This document shows positions 38,954-51,586 of a stretch of 64,000 nucleotides of DNA, in pieces. A program made the position numbers and the translations under genes. The notes beneath the pieces were generated by a model that ran no database searches, was not told the DNA's origin, and worked only from the letters and a program-made list of their open reading frames with translations. The stretch's first letter is position 1. Each line of letters begins with the position of its first letter. Source of the DNA: Lineus longissimus (lineage: Eukaryota; Nemertea; Pilidiophora; Heteronemertea; Lineidae); NCBI RefSeq assembly GCF_910592395.1, contig NC_088309.1, positions 7,194,501 to 7,258,500 of the forward strand, read 5' to 3'.

Positions 38954-39560
38954 TGAATAACACTGGATGGCATCTGTTTGAAAGGCAGCTAACCAGGACA
39001 GAATGACATTGGACGGCATTCAAAAGGTGGCTGACATAGGCTGAATGACATCAGATGACTTTTGTTTGACAGGCAGCTAACGAGGACAGAAAGACATTAG
39101 ATGGCACTTGTTCCAAAAAGGTAGCTGACCAGGACAGAATGACATTTGATGGCATTTGTATGACAGGTAGCTAACAAGGACAGATATCAGATGGGACTTG
39201 TTTGAAATGGTGGCTGATCAGGACAGAATGACATAAATAGGCATATGGCATTTGTTTCATAAAAGCTAACAATAAAGTACAGATTGGCATTTGATTACAA
39301 TTGAATGAAAGATAGCTGAGGAGGATGGGATGACATTGAATGACAATTGATTGAAAGGTAGCTGATAAGGACAGAATGACATTGGATGATAGTTGTTTGA
39401 AAACACGGATGTATACCACTATAGTGATATACATTCGTGTTGAAAGGACAGCATGACAGAACTTGTTTGTTTAAAAGTGTAGCTGATCCGCACATGGCAT
39501 TTGTTTGAAAGGTAGCTGATGAAGACAGAATGACATAACCGCTTGTATTGAAATCCCCTT
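38954..39560. repeat. Degenerate minisatellite, period about 46 bp, roughly 12 units
   Basis: Units follow the pattern 'gacagaatgacattggatgg' then 'catttgtttgaaaggtagct' then 'gaccag'. Examples start near 39001, 39043, 39089, 39137 and 39355. Unit length varies from about 42 to 56 bp and several units are broken. The array is interrupted by a 38-bp palindrome at 39403-39440. Short frames across it on the minus strand are by-products of the repeat. Confidence 0.85.
39403..39440. repeat. 38-bp near-perfect palindrome inside the minisatellite
   Basis: The left half is acacggatgtataccacta and the right half is tagtgatatacattcgtgt. The halves are reverse complements at 17 of 19 positions, with no spacer. 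The sequence could extrude as a cruciform or be a relic of an inserted foldback element. Confidence 0.8.
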
Positions 39561-41877
39561 GGTTTTTATTCAACTTCAATGATTATATTTAAAAGTTAAG
39601 ATAGCCGTAAAACATATAATCCAGTTTTACACTTTGAAAAATCCTTAAATTTTCAAGTTCTTTATTTGTGTGTCGAGTATTGTTTAATCTGAATTTTAAG
39701 ATATAATTTACATTTGATTCGTTTCAAAATCCTCTGTGGTCTTGGATTAGGCCTATAGGCTATGATGGATTACAAGTTGATCTGTTAAGACGCCTTTACT
39801 TATGACGATGAATAAAAACAAACGCAAAATAATACTTTCTCTAGTATTAGATAAGAATCCTACTGTCTAAAAGAGAGATTTATGAATGTCTTCATAATCT
39901 TGATAAACGTCAGTGGTAATTTTTGGGGACCGTATCAAAATCAAGTGAAAGCCGGCACGATTTTCAGTAGGGGGTTACCTTGGATGCCCTGAAGGGTAGA
40001 ATCACATGTCAGAATATGTTAACTTTTTTTGTTGAACTTGAGCTTTCGGGACCGTCTGCAACCGAATAAATTTGACATGGCCCCAATATTAATCTGGTAT
40101 TTTGACTCGATCGGTACTCTTTAAGAGATCTTGGTCCCGATCTTGCTGTCGTTGGAAAAACAAAAATCCATTTACGTAATACAAGATAAAAATAATGTTT
40201 TTGGATTAATTTTAATCTTTTGCCTTATTATATATACATGCCGTAGACTAAAGAATTGACTAATCGAAGATCAACGTCGCCCGGCAGATGAAGTTTATAA
40301 TGTTTTGCGCAGGTTTTTCAAACAAAACATATTTTTAATCAATTCTGACTACAAGATTTCACGGAATGACGGAAAAATGGATTATTCAAGCAGACAAGCA
40401 TGACGTATAGAGAGGACAAAGATATGCGTTCGTTTTCTTGTAATTGCTAGTCAGTATTCATTTGGGAGTGTCAACACGGACAACATAGCGGAATAAACAA
40501 ACTTAAGCGGCATATACATGTAGCTCAAAATGAGAACTCCAAAATACTTGTAGCCTCAAAGAGCCCACCTCTTGGAGTATGCGCAGGCCGTCTCAGAAGA
40601 CAGATAAATTGGCCGAAGTGTTGCTACCTTAATTCTTCTTCACCGCATCAAGAATTACATGATATCTATAAGGTATCCACCACCGCCCTGGGAGTCACGA
40701 CACCACTGAAATCATATTTTAGCAGAATACCTCGAGGAGTGGAGTATAACCATGCCAGTCTTTGGAGACCAACCCCACAGACGTCCGTCTTTACACAAAC
40801 ACCCGCCTTTTTACTTTGGTAAGTAGACACGCGCTTAAAATGCGCATCTCTAACACTAATTGCCTTATCAAGTGCAAGGATTATCACGATAGTTACAAAT
40901 GCAATGTCATCTTACCCCAAGAAACATTTTGGCTGGAACTCTCGAAATCCTAGGTTCCGAGTCATCTCGTATACCTGAATTCCGAGTCCCATGTGTGTAT
41001 CACACCCACACCCATCCTGAGATACTCATATAAGTATATATAAACCTCGTATCGAGAGGCAGTGTAATTGAAAACCACGTGCCACGATGACCCACACCTT
41101 AATGGCTGGGTACCTGCCTGAATCTCAGAAAAAAAACTCCGCGACAGCCCAATCGTCAAAAGGGACGCCGCCGATCTAATTTACGGCCGCGGAGTGTGAA
41201 TTGTTCGTATAGGAGTCCTCCAATCTTCTCCGGCATCGGGATGATGAGACGGCGTCTTTCATATTTGTATATTATGTTATTGATTTGGTTTCGGCATTGA
41301 CAATTCCACACAAAGATATTGGAGACGATGACAAGTCTCTCAACACCGGACGTTGTCAATGTCTGCTCTGACCCGTCTGTGACATCCATCCACAATGCGT
41401 AGAATTGCCCATGTTTCGGTGATGAGGACAGATGCCATCTGAATTATAGCATCTGTCCTCATTTGAAAACAGAGTTGCGTGACTCGGTAACTTCGACGGT
41501 CGTCTAATCTAAATCTGTTTTTTCTGGATGACACTTCCTTTAATTTTGTAATAACGCGGGCTATCCATATTTTACACCTCGTTTCCATACTGCTGTATTC
41601 AAATAATCTTCACACAAAACGAAAGTTGATAATCGGTATTAAAAGCTCATGGCTGAATTACTTAAAAAACGTTTTAAGGCTCATTGCACCAGTGCGCTCC
41701 CTAATGGCGTACATGGTTACCATTGTACATAGCAACCTTAAAAGACTTCGTTGTATTGATTGTTCTCCGGCAGACGACACTGGCTTCGAATGATATGGTG
41801 AAAGCGTCGATGGCATTATGTTTATATGAACATGAAAGTGTCTGTTAAAACAAATCTGTGAGCAGGGCGAGGGAGAT
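39561..41877. other. Intergenic region upstream of the NWD gene
   Basis: No recognisable exon. A 14-bp perfect inverted repeat (atgaggacagatgc and its complement, spacer 13 bp) lies at 41422-41462. Moderately long frames between 41150 and 41590 on the minus strand resemble nothing I know. The NWD promoter and 5' leader are expected toward the right end. Confidence 0.5.
41422..41462. repeat. Perfect 14-bp inverted repeat
   Basis: The arms are atgaggacagatgc and gcatctgtcctcat with a 13-bp loop. The stem is too short for a typical microRNA precursor, and there is no T-run or other sign of a specific role. Confidence 0.7.
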
Positions 41878-44800
41878 ATGGCTTTTAGCAGGAGAGTTAG
41901 AAACTACCCTGGTATTGGTAAGTTATATATTGATATCGTCTGCTTGTGTTTTGAATGTCGTCTGCTTGTGTTTAGAAAGTAAACATGAATGTGAGTTAAC
42001 ATGAAGAGCGCTCCCTATCAGTTTATAGAGGTTCCCTACAGGATTCCTCCCCTAAACAGCTAAAAGATACTGACCCACCGCTTACAGATGAAATGAGAAG
42101 TATACACTTATGCAGGACCTTGAAAGGGGATCCCCTCCCCGCATGCGTTCCCAGGGTGACGAAGCGGCAGCAAAGCGTCACAAATAGGCTGCAGCGTTCA
42201 CACTCACAGGACTATCGGAAGTTCACATATTGAATGGGTACTGATATCTGATATTTGTATTAACAGAACTATACAGGAGAATCATGCAGTGTAGAATGTC
42301 TGAACATTGGACATTTGTCAACATAGTCACATCCTTCAGGTTGTGACTTTGTCCGCCTGACGCCAATTTGGGTGGAATTTATATGTAGATAATTTATTAA
42401 TCTTTTATCGACGACTTTCTTTTCGTGCAGCGCTCACCAATGAAATATTGATTCTTTTGCGTCTTGTTTTTGTCACAACACATATACACTTCCAGAAGAA
42501 TATTCCCCCATCTTACAGCCTACAAACACAGACGAAGTGGGACTCTTTCATGGCGGAAAAAGACCACTGATATTTTGCCTGATATTTTACATGGCTATCA
42601 AAACCCAAGATATTTCAGAACGGACCAATGGAAAAGTTGCGTTTTCGACAAAACCCCGCACAGTCGTGCTAATAGGTCTATAGGGAACATGGGGTTATTT
42701 GTATACAAAATCCACGAACTTTCAATGAATGTTCATGTATAAGGCTTGATATTATATCTAGTTTTGGTGTAATACAGCGGATCGGATTGATCCTGAGCCT
42801 TTTCCCACTGAGCTTTTGTGCTTCTCAATTATATGTGCCAGGTAAAAGGCCTCTGTAAATTTTTGTTTACCCTCGAGCTAATCATGGCTTCAATGAAAAT
42901 TCGCGAAGTATATGTATGAAACGCACCGGCTTAAAAGTAGCCTACACCACATATTGTTTGTCAAATGAAAAAAAGAAAATCTTTCCACATTAAGAGGTAA
43001 AAGATTGAACGATTTACATTTTTCCGGATCAAAACTCTTTAGTCTTGGACGTAAATTAAAATCCTTAACGCGTACCTGTTTTGCCGAAAACCAAAATAAC
43101 CCCAACTATTTGTTTGGTATTTTCTTTAGCCAGCATTTAATTCTATTAGCTCAACACAACGTCAATATTTTTAAACCAATTTTACATTCTGTGATTCTGT
43201 GTGAATTTGAGACAATACTAATAAATTGGACTTAAACATTTTAGGCTGGTCGAAAACGGCTTTGCATCCGAGTCCACGAAGCGCAAATTAAAAAGCTATC
43301 AAAAGTGTTTGCAGATTCATACCAATCCAAATGGGCGGGCGAGCGTCTTCAATTAAATTTACTTAGTTTTTTTGTATTTTGGAAAACCTATACAGTCTTT
43401 TATTTGTATGCAAGGCTCTTTTGCATTTAAAAGCTAATTTAGATGCCGTATAAGACATTTGATTTCGCAGAGAGACTGACACAGCGGCATGACGACATCG
43501 TTCCAATTGAAAGACAGTGCTGGTCCCGCGGATCGCCGCTACGCATAAGGTACTGTTCGCCTATCCACAAAACCAGCGGGCAAACCGAAATTCAACTGAA
43601 CTCTAGTGATGATCAGATGGTCTTCTCCATCGTGTCATAGATTTCCCCCAGCTCTTTCAGTCAACCACGCCAACAGAAATGAAATAAAACGCCACCTAAT
43701 CTCAATAGCTTCCCATAGTATAAACTATGAATATCCTTTTGATAAGAGACGTTACCATCATTGATATTTGGCTGGCACCCTTAACTTCATAAACACATCC
43801 TACAAAATACATTGTAAGAGCATAAACACTGGCAAACATTCAACTTTTGTCCCCGGCAATTGTCATTTGGCCTTGATGAAATGGCACGATAGACCTACTT
43901 CTTTTCAAAAGCGTTCTCCATGATAAGGACACGTTAGGACATCCGGACATGTCTTTTTAAAGGTAAACTATAGGCAGGATGGCCTAAAATGTTGCCCAGA
44001 TGCCCAGCTTCCTGAGGAGAACTCGAAACTACTAGAATTTATCAATGGAACTTTGAACGGCCCGGTTAAAAGCCCCCATTTCGATTAGCGTTTTGTGATA
44101 GGTCTCCTTTAAGCCGCCTAATCTTTATCATCACAGGTCGATCCCTTTCTCAGCATCATGCTTTGGTAATGCATGTGACCTTTAAGTGTCAACCTATCTT
44201 AACATAATGCTTTGGTAATGTGTGTGTCCTTTAAGTTTCATGATCATGCTTTGGTAACGTGCATGTCCCTAATTTTTCATCATCATCATCATCATCCCCA
44301 GATTTGGGCCCTTGCCATCATGATACCATTCTTGTGTCTCACCACCCATTTTATCTTAAAGGGAGACTATAGGCAGGAGCCAGGTCAGAATTACTTACAA
44401 GAAGTCGACAATAGTGGTCTCCTATCTCACCGTACATCTAAACTTATTCATGCTTGTATGAAGAATATCATCATTGCTGTCAGAACAAAACACAGCCAAG
44501 AAACCTAATCTCTTGTCACCAGACCTTCAATTTGACCTAGCTCCTGCCTCATCCCCGCAAGGTTAGAGCTTTTAATTTGCCTGTTATTGAGATGGACCTG
44601 TTACTCACCTCGGACATCCATTTGTGTCTTTCCAGGGGCTGAGGGGGTTAATAAGTCACAGCGCCAGAATGGTGCCTTCAGAGCAGCCCATGGGAAACAG
44701 CCCAGTGTGGTCACTGCCATGGACAACACCATGCTCACCGATCTGGACCGTCTTAGCCAAGAAGCAACATTTCGATATGGAGCATGCAGGGAAGAAGAAT

Positions 44801-47800
44801 TGGAAGTAGTCGACAAGATTCTCTTTGGCAATATTTCTTTTGAAGATTTGCCTAACTTCAAGTCAAATGTGGTGCGAGTCTACTTATGTTCTATGTTCAC
44901 AGGTAAGTAAGTGGTCCTTTGAGTAGGGGATATTCTTTTCCTCCATTTCATGTGTGTTCTCACTTCTTTGGTGTTCCTTAAATAATTTTTTATCCTCATA
45001 CTTGCAATTCCATAAGAAAGAGTACAAGTAGCAAAGGCCTACATTGTTAAAGGAAGAGTCAAAAAAAAGAAAAAGACATTTACCAATCCTTATCACAGGG
45101 CCTTATCAGTCCACTGCATTTTCAATTCAGATTCAGTGAATGAAAGGAATGCACTGATGGAACAAGCCTACCCAAGAATTCGTCAGATACTCAGGGAACA
45201 GTACGGACTGGAGTTTTCGGTAAGTGTTGCTCACAAATATCTCAGCATTGATGTGATTGCTCTGGCAAATGCAAATGAAGGCCCCTGTCTCATCTGGAGA
45301 AAATGGGAAAGAGTGATAAACTAAAACAATAGCCTCAAAGCCTTCTTCTCTTGGAAAAATATTGTTAAGTCATGAACTTCTTAAGTTGTTTTCAAGCTGC
45401 CTGGAGGGCATTAAAGTTGAGTGGAACTTTGGATAAGGTGATGTGAAAAGTAAGATTATAAGATAAAGCTATGCAAAGTGAATGTTCTTGTAAAGTGGTC
45501 TCTTCATCCTTTTACCTTTCATAGGTTGTCGATCTGAGGTGGGGTATTCCAGCCCTTGATGATGATGGCAACCATGAGTTTGAGGACTTTGCTCTACATC
45601 ATCTGAAGGATTGCAGGGAGGACTCACTGGGACCTAGTTTTGTGGTAAGCCGACAGCTAAATGGCAAGGGAGTTCGACACAGATAGTTTACTTCTTAAGC
45701 AGCAGAAACTTTTTGATATATAAGCATTACCCTCATTAGTTGAATACGGCACAGCAGACCCATATTTATCTCCTGCTAATTGGTTAACAAGCCTTTCACG
45801 GCACAGGATAAATGTCACATCAAATAATTTAAAACTTTGAACATGACTTGATGATTTCCAATTCTTTCTCCTACTTGGGTGACCACCTGCGTGAAACCAT
45901 TTCTCTCCTTTGAACAGGCACTCATTGGACAGAAGAATGGACGCCGCACGTTACCATTCACTGTTGAGCGTATGGTTTTTGACAGTATTATAGAGGCACT
46001 CAAAGAAGATGGAAAGGACACCACTATTCTTGAGAAGTGGTATATACGTGATCAGAACAGCATACCAAACGTCTATGTCCTCCAGTCACTTTCTTCCAAC
46101 CAAGGTATATTGAGGAAATGATAGCAAAAACTGATTGTAACATTGATATATCATAAGCTAAAACTGCAAACTCATCCATCCCGTGATCTTATTCAATGCC
46201 CCTTTGATAAAAGACATTCCATCATGCCCACTTTTTGAAAAGGATACAGGCATAATGAATAGGTCAGTTGCTCCCTACACTGAGAATTTTGAACTTATAA
46301 GAGTAGTAGGAGTTTTTTCCAGGCCTGAACTATGCCACAGAGTTATTGTATTGGGGAACACAGAGCTTTGTAAACAAAGCTAGCAACTATTGTGCATACT
46401 TGTATCAGTAGCACCATCTGCAGAGGAACTAAGGAAATATCATTTTTGCCAGCCTGACAGTTTCCTTCTGCCAGCAGTATTATTCAGCTGTAAACTTACT
46501 CTTGATTGATAAGTTATTTGCATTCCACTCCAGATGCAGACAAACCAGAAAACTGGCAGACAGTCTACAAAGAACTCACCGAGTTGCTTGAGTGTGGCAC
46601 CAAAATATGCATGAAGAAGAAGGAAATTGACCACAAACTCATCATTAAACTCCAGCAATCAGGTAAGATCACAACTCACAAGGTAACCAAGAATCCGATG
46701 TCATCTAGTGGCGCACACTCTTGGTTAGCAGTCAACAGCTAGCAGTCAGCAGTCTTGGTTCGAAGACGCAACCATAGCATGAGATGCACAAAACAGAATC
46801 AGATTAAGGGCCTTTCTGATTTTTTCTCTAAAGGGGTCCTTTGCATCCAGACCTGCACTCTCCCTGGTGATGTCTATGGACCAGATTCCAAAAAAATCGC
46901 TTGTGTCAGGATCTTCTGCTCACAGATACTCAAGAACTAAAATGGCCATGTATTTTCATTACAGAACTTGGGGCTGAGATTAGCGGTGGTATACCATCAA
47001 CAGAACGAGACTACAGGACAAAGAACTGTGCCTGTTTCTTTCGCATGATATCAGATCTTCCTGATCGGTTGAATGAAAAGAATGCATGGAAATACATTGA
47101 TTTCATTCAAGACACAAAACAAGCAGATGACAAATTACAGGTTTATTTACAAGAAATGAAGACCGAAATGAATAACCTCATGGATGGAAGTTCCAATGTC
47201 AATAAGTCGTGCATTGATTGGAGTGGGAAGGAGGGGGTTGACCCTGTTGCTCATAGGACATATATAAACCAAATGTGCACATTATTTGAAAAGTATGTGC
47301 TAGATCTCGCTACTGTGAACTCTTACAAAAATGAAGCAAAATCTTTTGGAGACGACGTTTTTCGTGAGGCGCTTCGACATTGGAAAATAGCACGTATGTA
47401 CAGTGACAATTTCTCTGGTCGCCAGTCAGCGATCGAGAAGATAAAGAAATACTTGTTCAGTGACACGAGAAAGATTCTAGTCCTCCATGGTGAGAGTGGG
47501 GAGGGTAAGAGTACCTTGGTGGCTCATGCAGCCAGTCAAGTTCAGAGGATACTCAAGGAGATGGACTTGCCAATTGCTATCAGTGTTGCGCTGAGATTCC
47601 TTGGGACGACAACGAAGAGTATGAATGTCTACGAGGCGATGAGGAGTATTTGCCACCAGGTGGCATACACAGGCAACATGTTCCGGCATAGGATACCAAC
47701 AGACATGAAAGGAATAAAGAAGTATTTCATGGATGTAATCCAGAAAGGGGAATTTCATGGGATGTTGGTGTTGTTTCTTGACTCCCTTGAAGAGCTTGTG

Positions 47801-50800
47801 GATGTTGAGGATGAACACAAATTGACCTGGGTACCTTCCAGGATAGCGGAGAACGTCCGAATCATCATCACAACGAAACCAGGAAAGAGTGGTGTTCTGG
47901 ATAAACTAAAGAGCATCATTGACGACCCGGAGATGTTCTTCGAACTTGACAAACTTGATTCAAATGACTGTGAGAATATGGTGAAGTATCATATGAAGAA
48001 CAATAACCGGGCTTTTGTTTACAACCAATGGTTGAGCATAACAGCAGCAGTAAAGAAATGCCAAAGCCCATTGTTCATCAGACTGATTTTTGAAGAAATC
48101 AGACTATGGAATTCTTGGACTGTTGTTTCAGAAGATGCATTAGGTTCGTCAGTATCAGACTGCCTAGATAGGTTGTTAGCGAAGTGGGAGGCTAGTCATG
48201 GAGACGTTTTGGTCAAACACTGCCTCTCATATCTTGCAGTCAGCAAAAACGGGTTGAGCGAGGCAGAGCTGTTAGACTTGCTTAGCATAGATGATGTTGC
48301 TCTGAACTCACTGTTAGAACGCTTGGATTATTCATGGCAGCCACCCATGAGGAGATTCCCTCCAATTCTGTGGGCGAGATTGAAACAAGACATCAAGCCC
48401 TACCTGTTTGTTCATGAAGCGGACAACATACTGGTGATGACGTGGCGTCACGCTGCCATGAAGGAGAAGATAAACACAAGGTACATGAACAGCCTAGACA
48501 AATTGTTGCATTTCCATAGGCATTTAGCAGATTACTACCTTGGAAGGTGGGGAGGGATTGCAAAGAAACCATTCCAATATCCACTCAAAATGGCAGAGAA
48601 ATTCCACCTGCAGAACAGAAACTGTTCTGCTTGTCGGTACGTGCCAGAACAGCCGGTCATTTTCATAACCAACAATGGGTTGAAGAAGATTTACAATCTC
48701 AGGAAGCTCAGCCAGCTACCATACCATCTGGCCAAAAGCTACAACCACGCACTTCTCAAAAGTGAGGTCTACTTCAACCATGACTGGATCTATGCAAAAC
48801 TCAAAGTGTGTTCCCTTGCAGAGTTACTCACAGATTATCGCTACCTGGATGAAAGAGAGGTGAACATAGTTGCATCTGCCCTGAAGATGTCAGAATTTGC
48901 CCTCCTAATCAACCCAGAGATCATAGGATTTGAGTTGTCTGGTCGTCTTCTACCTCATTATACGAAGTTTCAGCAAATACAGAATTTGATTGACCAATGT
49001 GATCTGACTGCCATGAAGCACTGTCCTTTGGTACCCAACTTCCAACTCTACACAGCTCCAGGTGGACCACTACAGTACACTTGTCAAGTTGAAGAAGGTA
49101 TCAAGAGTCTGGTTGATGTTAATCTGATCCATACTTCTGACTCTCTTCTTCTTGCTGCCAAAGCTTACTACAGCAGCAACGTCAGAGTCTGGGACGTCAC
49201 CCAGGGAGAGCCAAAGCCCGACATCATTTTCTCTGGTCCAGGTGAGATGTTTCCTACACCGGATGGAACCAAACTCATCATGTTCCGCAACTACAAGAAA
49301 GTTGAAATCTACCTCACAGCAACTGGGGCACTCTTGTCAGAAATAGAGTATGGCAATGGTAAACCACTACACGTATCCATCACAAACAGATACCTAGCAT
49401 TTACATTAGAGAAAATTGCCTGTCCCTATGTCATAGATTTTGACTTAAACACGCTCCTCCACAAGATGACCTATCAATCACAGATTGTAGCCTTGTCACA
49501 AGATGGTAAATATTTGATCTGCAATGCTGGACATGTCTTGGCCGTGCATGAAATTCCAATGATGGAGAGGAAATGTGTGATGACGGGAGACGACATTCCA
49601 AAACAGATTCAGTTCACCAAGAAGAATACGAAACTGTTTGTTCTGACCGGATCAAATATCCTTCAGTCTGTTACCTTGGATATTGTCAACAGGAAAGCCA
49701 ACACATCTCAACTCGTTAGAGATCTCGGCATGAAAGAATTCGTCCTGTCACACACAGAGAAATACATCCTGGCTCGATGCGCCCGCTACCTGTTTGTGTT
49801 TGACACAAAAACAGAGACAGTTGTCCATCGCCTGCAGAAGATGCCACAAGGCGCATTGCTGGATGAACTTTCAAACTTTGTAGGGGCTGGTTTCACTCCA
49901 AACGATTCTCTAGTTGTAGCTGCACGGGCTACAAACCTGGCAGTCTGGGATACCAAGACTGGTACACCAATGCGTCTGCTCCAAGTTGCCACAACACCAA
50001 TCAAGAGATTGTTTTTGACCAATGCCATGAACAAAGCAATCACGCTTCTTGAGAACAACTCTCTTCAAGTTTGGAACTTCCATAATCTCTGCATTGACAT
50101 GCAGCATCGAAAACAGGTTACCAATGGTGGAGTTGTTTCTCTGAGTGTGTCTAAGAATGGTAAGCTTGTATGCCATGGGGACAAACATGCTGACGCAGCA
50201 GTCGTGGACCTGGGGTCAACCAATGGTGATGTCTTATACACATTCCAACACAGCGAGAAGCAAAACGAGAAGATCAAGAGCACAGAGATGGGCGCAAATG
50301 GCCAGTTCATGATCACAAGGGGGCCAGATGATGAAACAGACCCTGGTCATAAGCCTTGGAGTCAACTGACAGAAGATAAACTCTGGGAAGTCTCAAGTGG
50401 GAAGAAGCTGTGTACAGTGCCTGGAGTACGCTACAGCACTGTCAGTAACGCAGGCAACCTAGCAGCATTTTTCCAGTGTCGGTTCTTCGATGCCGATCCA
50501 GATGGCGATATGTCTTTTAACTGTGTTCTCTATGACACTCAGACAAAAGAGCAAGAATCAATCGACTATCCAACAGGGATGTTGATGAGTAAACCGTTCT
50601 TCGACAATGATGGGGGTACTATCATCTACCTCTCGCAGAGAAGGTCTAAAGGAATCCAGCTTAACACCCACACAGTCGTGAAGAATTCTCACCCTATCAA
50701 GTCATACAGCATGAAGGATATCAACAAAGATGCTTCACCTATGGATCATTTCCTGGACGTATGGCCCAGCAAGGTACTCCTGAACGCTGCAGTGATTGCC

Positions 50801-51586
50801 TACAGTAAAAAAGTGGATCATTTCAGCTTCACAACAGAGCTGGAAATAAACAGGGACAGGCCAATGGCCAAGGGCATTCTCATTGTTGACTTGAATAAAA
50901 TGACGGTTCTCCAAGATTGTAAGAACTTGATGAGAAGTGACTCCAATATCACCAGATCACTGATCTCACGTGATGCCTCACATGGCATTGACGATCAGCT
51001 GCGTGTATTCGATTTGAAAACCTCCAAACCAAACAATCAATTGACCGCATTAGACTTGGACGTGGAGTTTGGACAGTATCGTCTGCTCATGCGTGGGAAA
51101 TATTTGGCATATTTCTCACCAGACAAGAAACATCTGATGGTTCTGAGGACGAGCGATGGTGTTAAGGTGGGGTCATGTTTCATCCACTGCCCAGGCACAT
51201 GCCTCGAGATCGGCCATGATGACAGGATGATTATTGTCGGTTGCGAAGATGGCAGGGTCATGGTTCTTTCCCTGATCCTTGAGCTTGCAGATCCAGTCAG
51301 GGAATTCATCAGCTACCTTCCCAGCAGAAACAAGCAGGGCAGACGACCATCCAATATGCTTTCTAATGATGTCAAACATGCAAGCACGTCAATCTACGAT
51401 CAGAGAAGACTTGCTACCAAAATGAGATTGGAAAAACAACTGATGGACAGAAAGGCACCAAGTTTTAAAACCGTTGCCACTGGAGCATTGATTCTGAATA
51501 GGACAAGACAGGTATCCCTCACAAGTAACACAATAAATCCTAGTCAGGAAAAGATCCAAATGAGCAAGGCCTGCACAATTCAGTAA
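41878..51586 (+). CDS. NWD1: NACHT and WD repeat domain-containing protein, NWD1/NWD2 family
   Basis: Model: 41878-41917 (putative first exon), 44636-44902, 45131-45219, 45525-45644, 45918-46104, 46534-46662 and 46965-51586; 1817 residues. If the first exon is wrong, the ATG at 44719 gives 1776. Exons from 44636 onward join in frame at GT-AG sites. Domains: an N-terminal DUF4062-like region (about residues 90-250) with VVDLRWGI at 133-140 and GPSFVALIG; a NACHT/STAND ATPase with Walker A GESGEGKST at 453-461 and Walker B MLVLFLDSLEEL at 544-555; a helical middle; then degenerate WD40 repeats from about 1000 to 1740 (e.g. VRVWDVTQGE). The C-terminus is KACTIQ, a CAAX-type prenylation box. The last exon alone is 4.6 kb. 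Vertebrate NWD1 and NWD2 are cytosolic STAND proteins with poorly known roles. The N-terminal block looks closer to NWD1, but strict orthology is not settled. All ATPase residues appear intact. Confidence 0.93.
43957..44112. mobile_element. Small TTAA-flanked inverted-repeat element
   Basis: The left end reads ttaaaggtaaactatagg and the right end reads ataggtctcctttaa; the right end reverse-complemented is ttaaaggagacctat. Both ends lie at TTAA, the target of piggyBac-type transposons. A related start, ttaaagggagactatagg, occurs at 44356 and a similar phrase occurs near 15745, so this is likely a MITE family. There is no coding capacity. Confidence 0.4.
44154..44296. repeat. Three imperfect repeats followed by a CAT microsatellite
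   Basis: Versions of 'atgctttggtaatg..tgtg.cctttaagt' begin near 44157, 44206 and 44244. About six CAT triplets close the block. It is intronic to the NWD model. Confidence 0.6.
44356..44560. repeat. Repeat body with inverted ends 'aggcaggagc'/'gctcctgcct'
   Basis: It begins ttaaagggagactataggc, contains caatagtggtctcc, and has gctcctgcct near 44542 as the inverted partner of aggcaggagc near 44371. It shares its start with the element at 43957 and an internal phrase with the sequence near 34545. The exact right boundary is unclear. Confidence 0.35.

Larger units (their letters stand above)
41918..44635 (+). other. Putative first intron of the NWD gene
   Basis: If the first exon is right this is a 2.7 kb intron. 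It holds a TTAA-flanked small element (43957-44112), a three-copy repeat with a CAT run (44154-44296) and a repeat body starting 44356. Open frames near 42464 and 43443 resemble nothing known. Part of it could be 5' leader if the gene starts within the exon at 44636. Confidence 0.45.

Noticed and set aside
44601-44861. Minus-strand frame opposite an NWD exon
   Set aside because: Shadow of the coding exon; the plus-strand reading has clear family similarity and correct splice sites.
46690-46765. 'cttggttcgaagacgcaacc' as a tRNA B box in an NWD intron
   Set aside because: The rest of the tRNA shape is missing: no A box at the right distance and no pairing arms.
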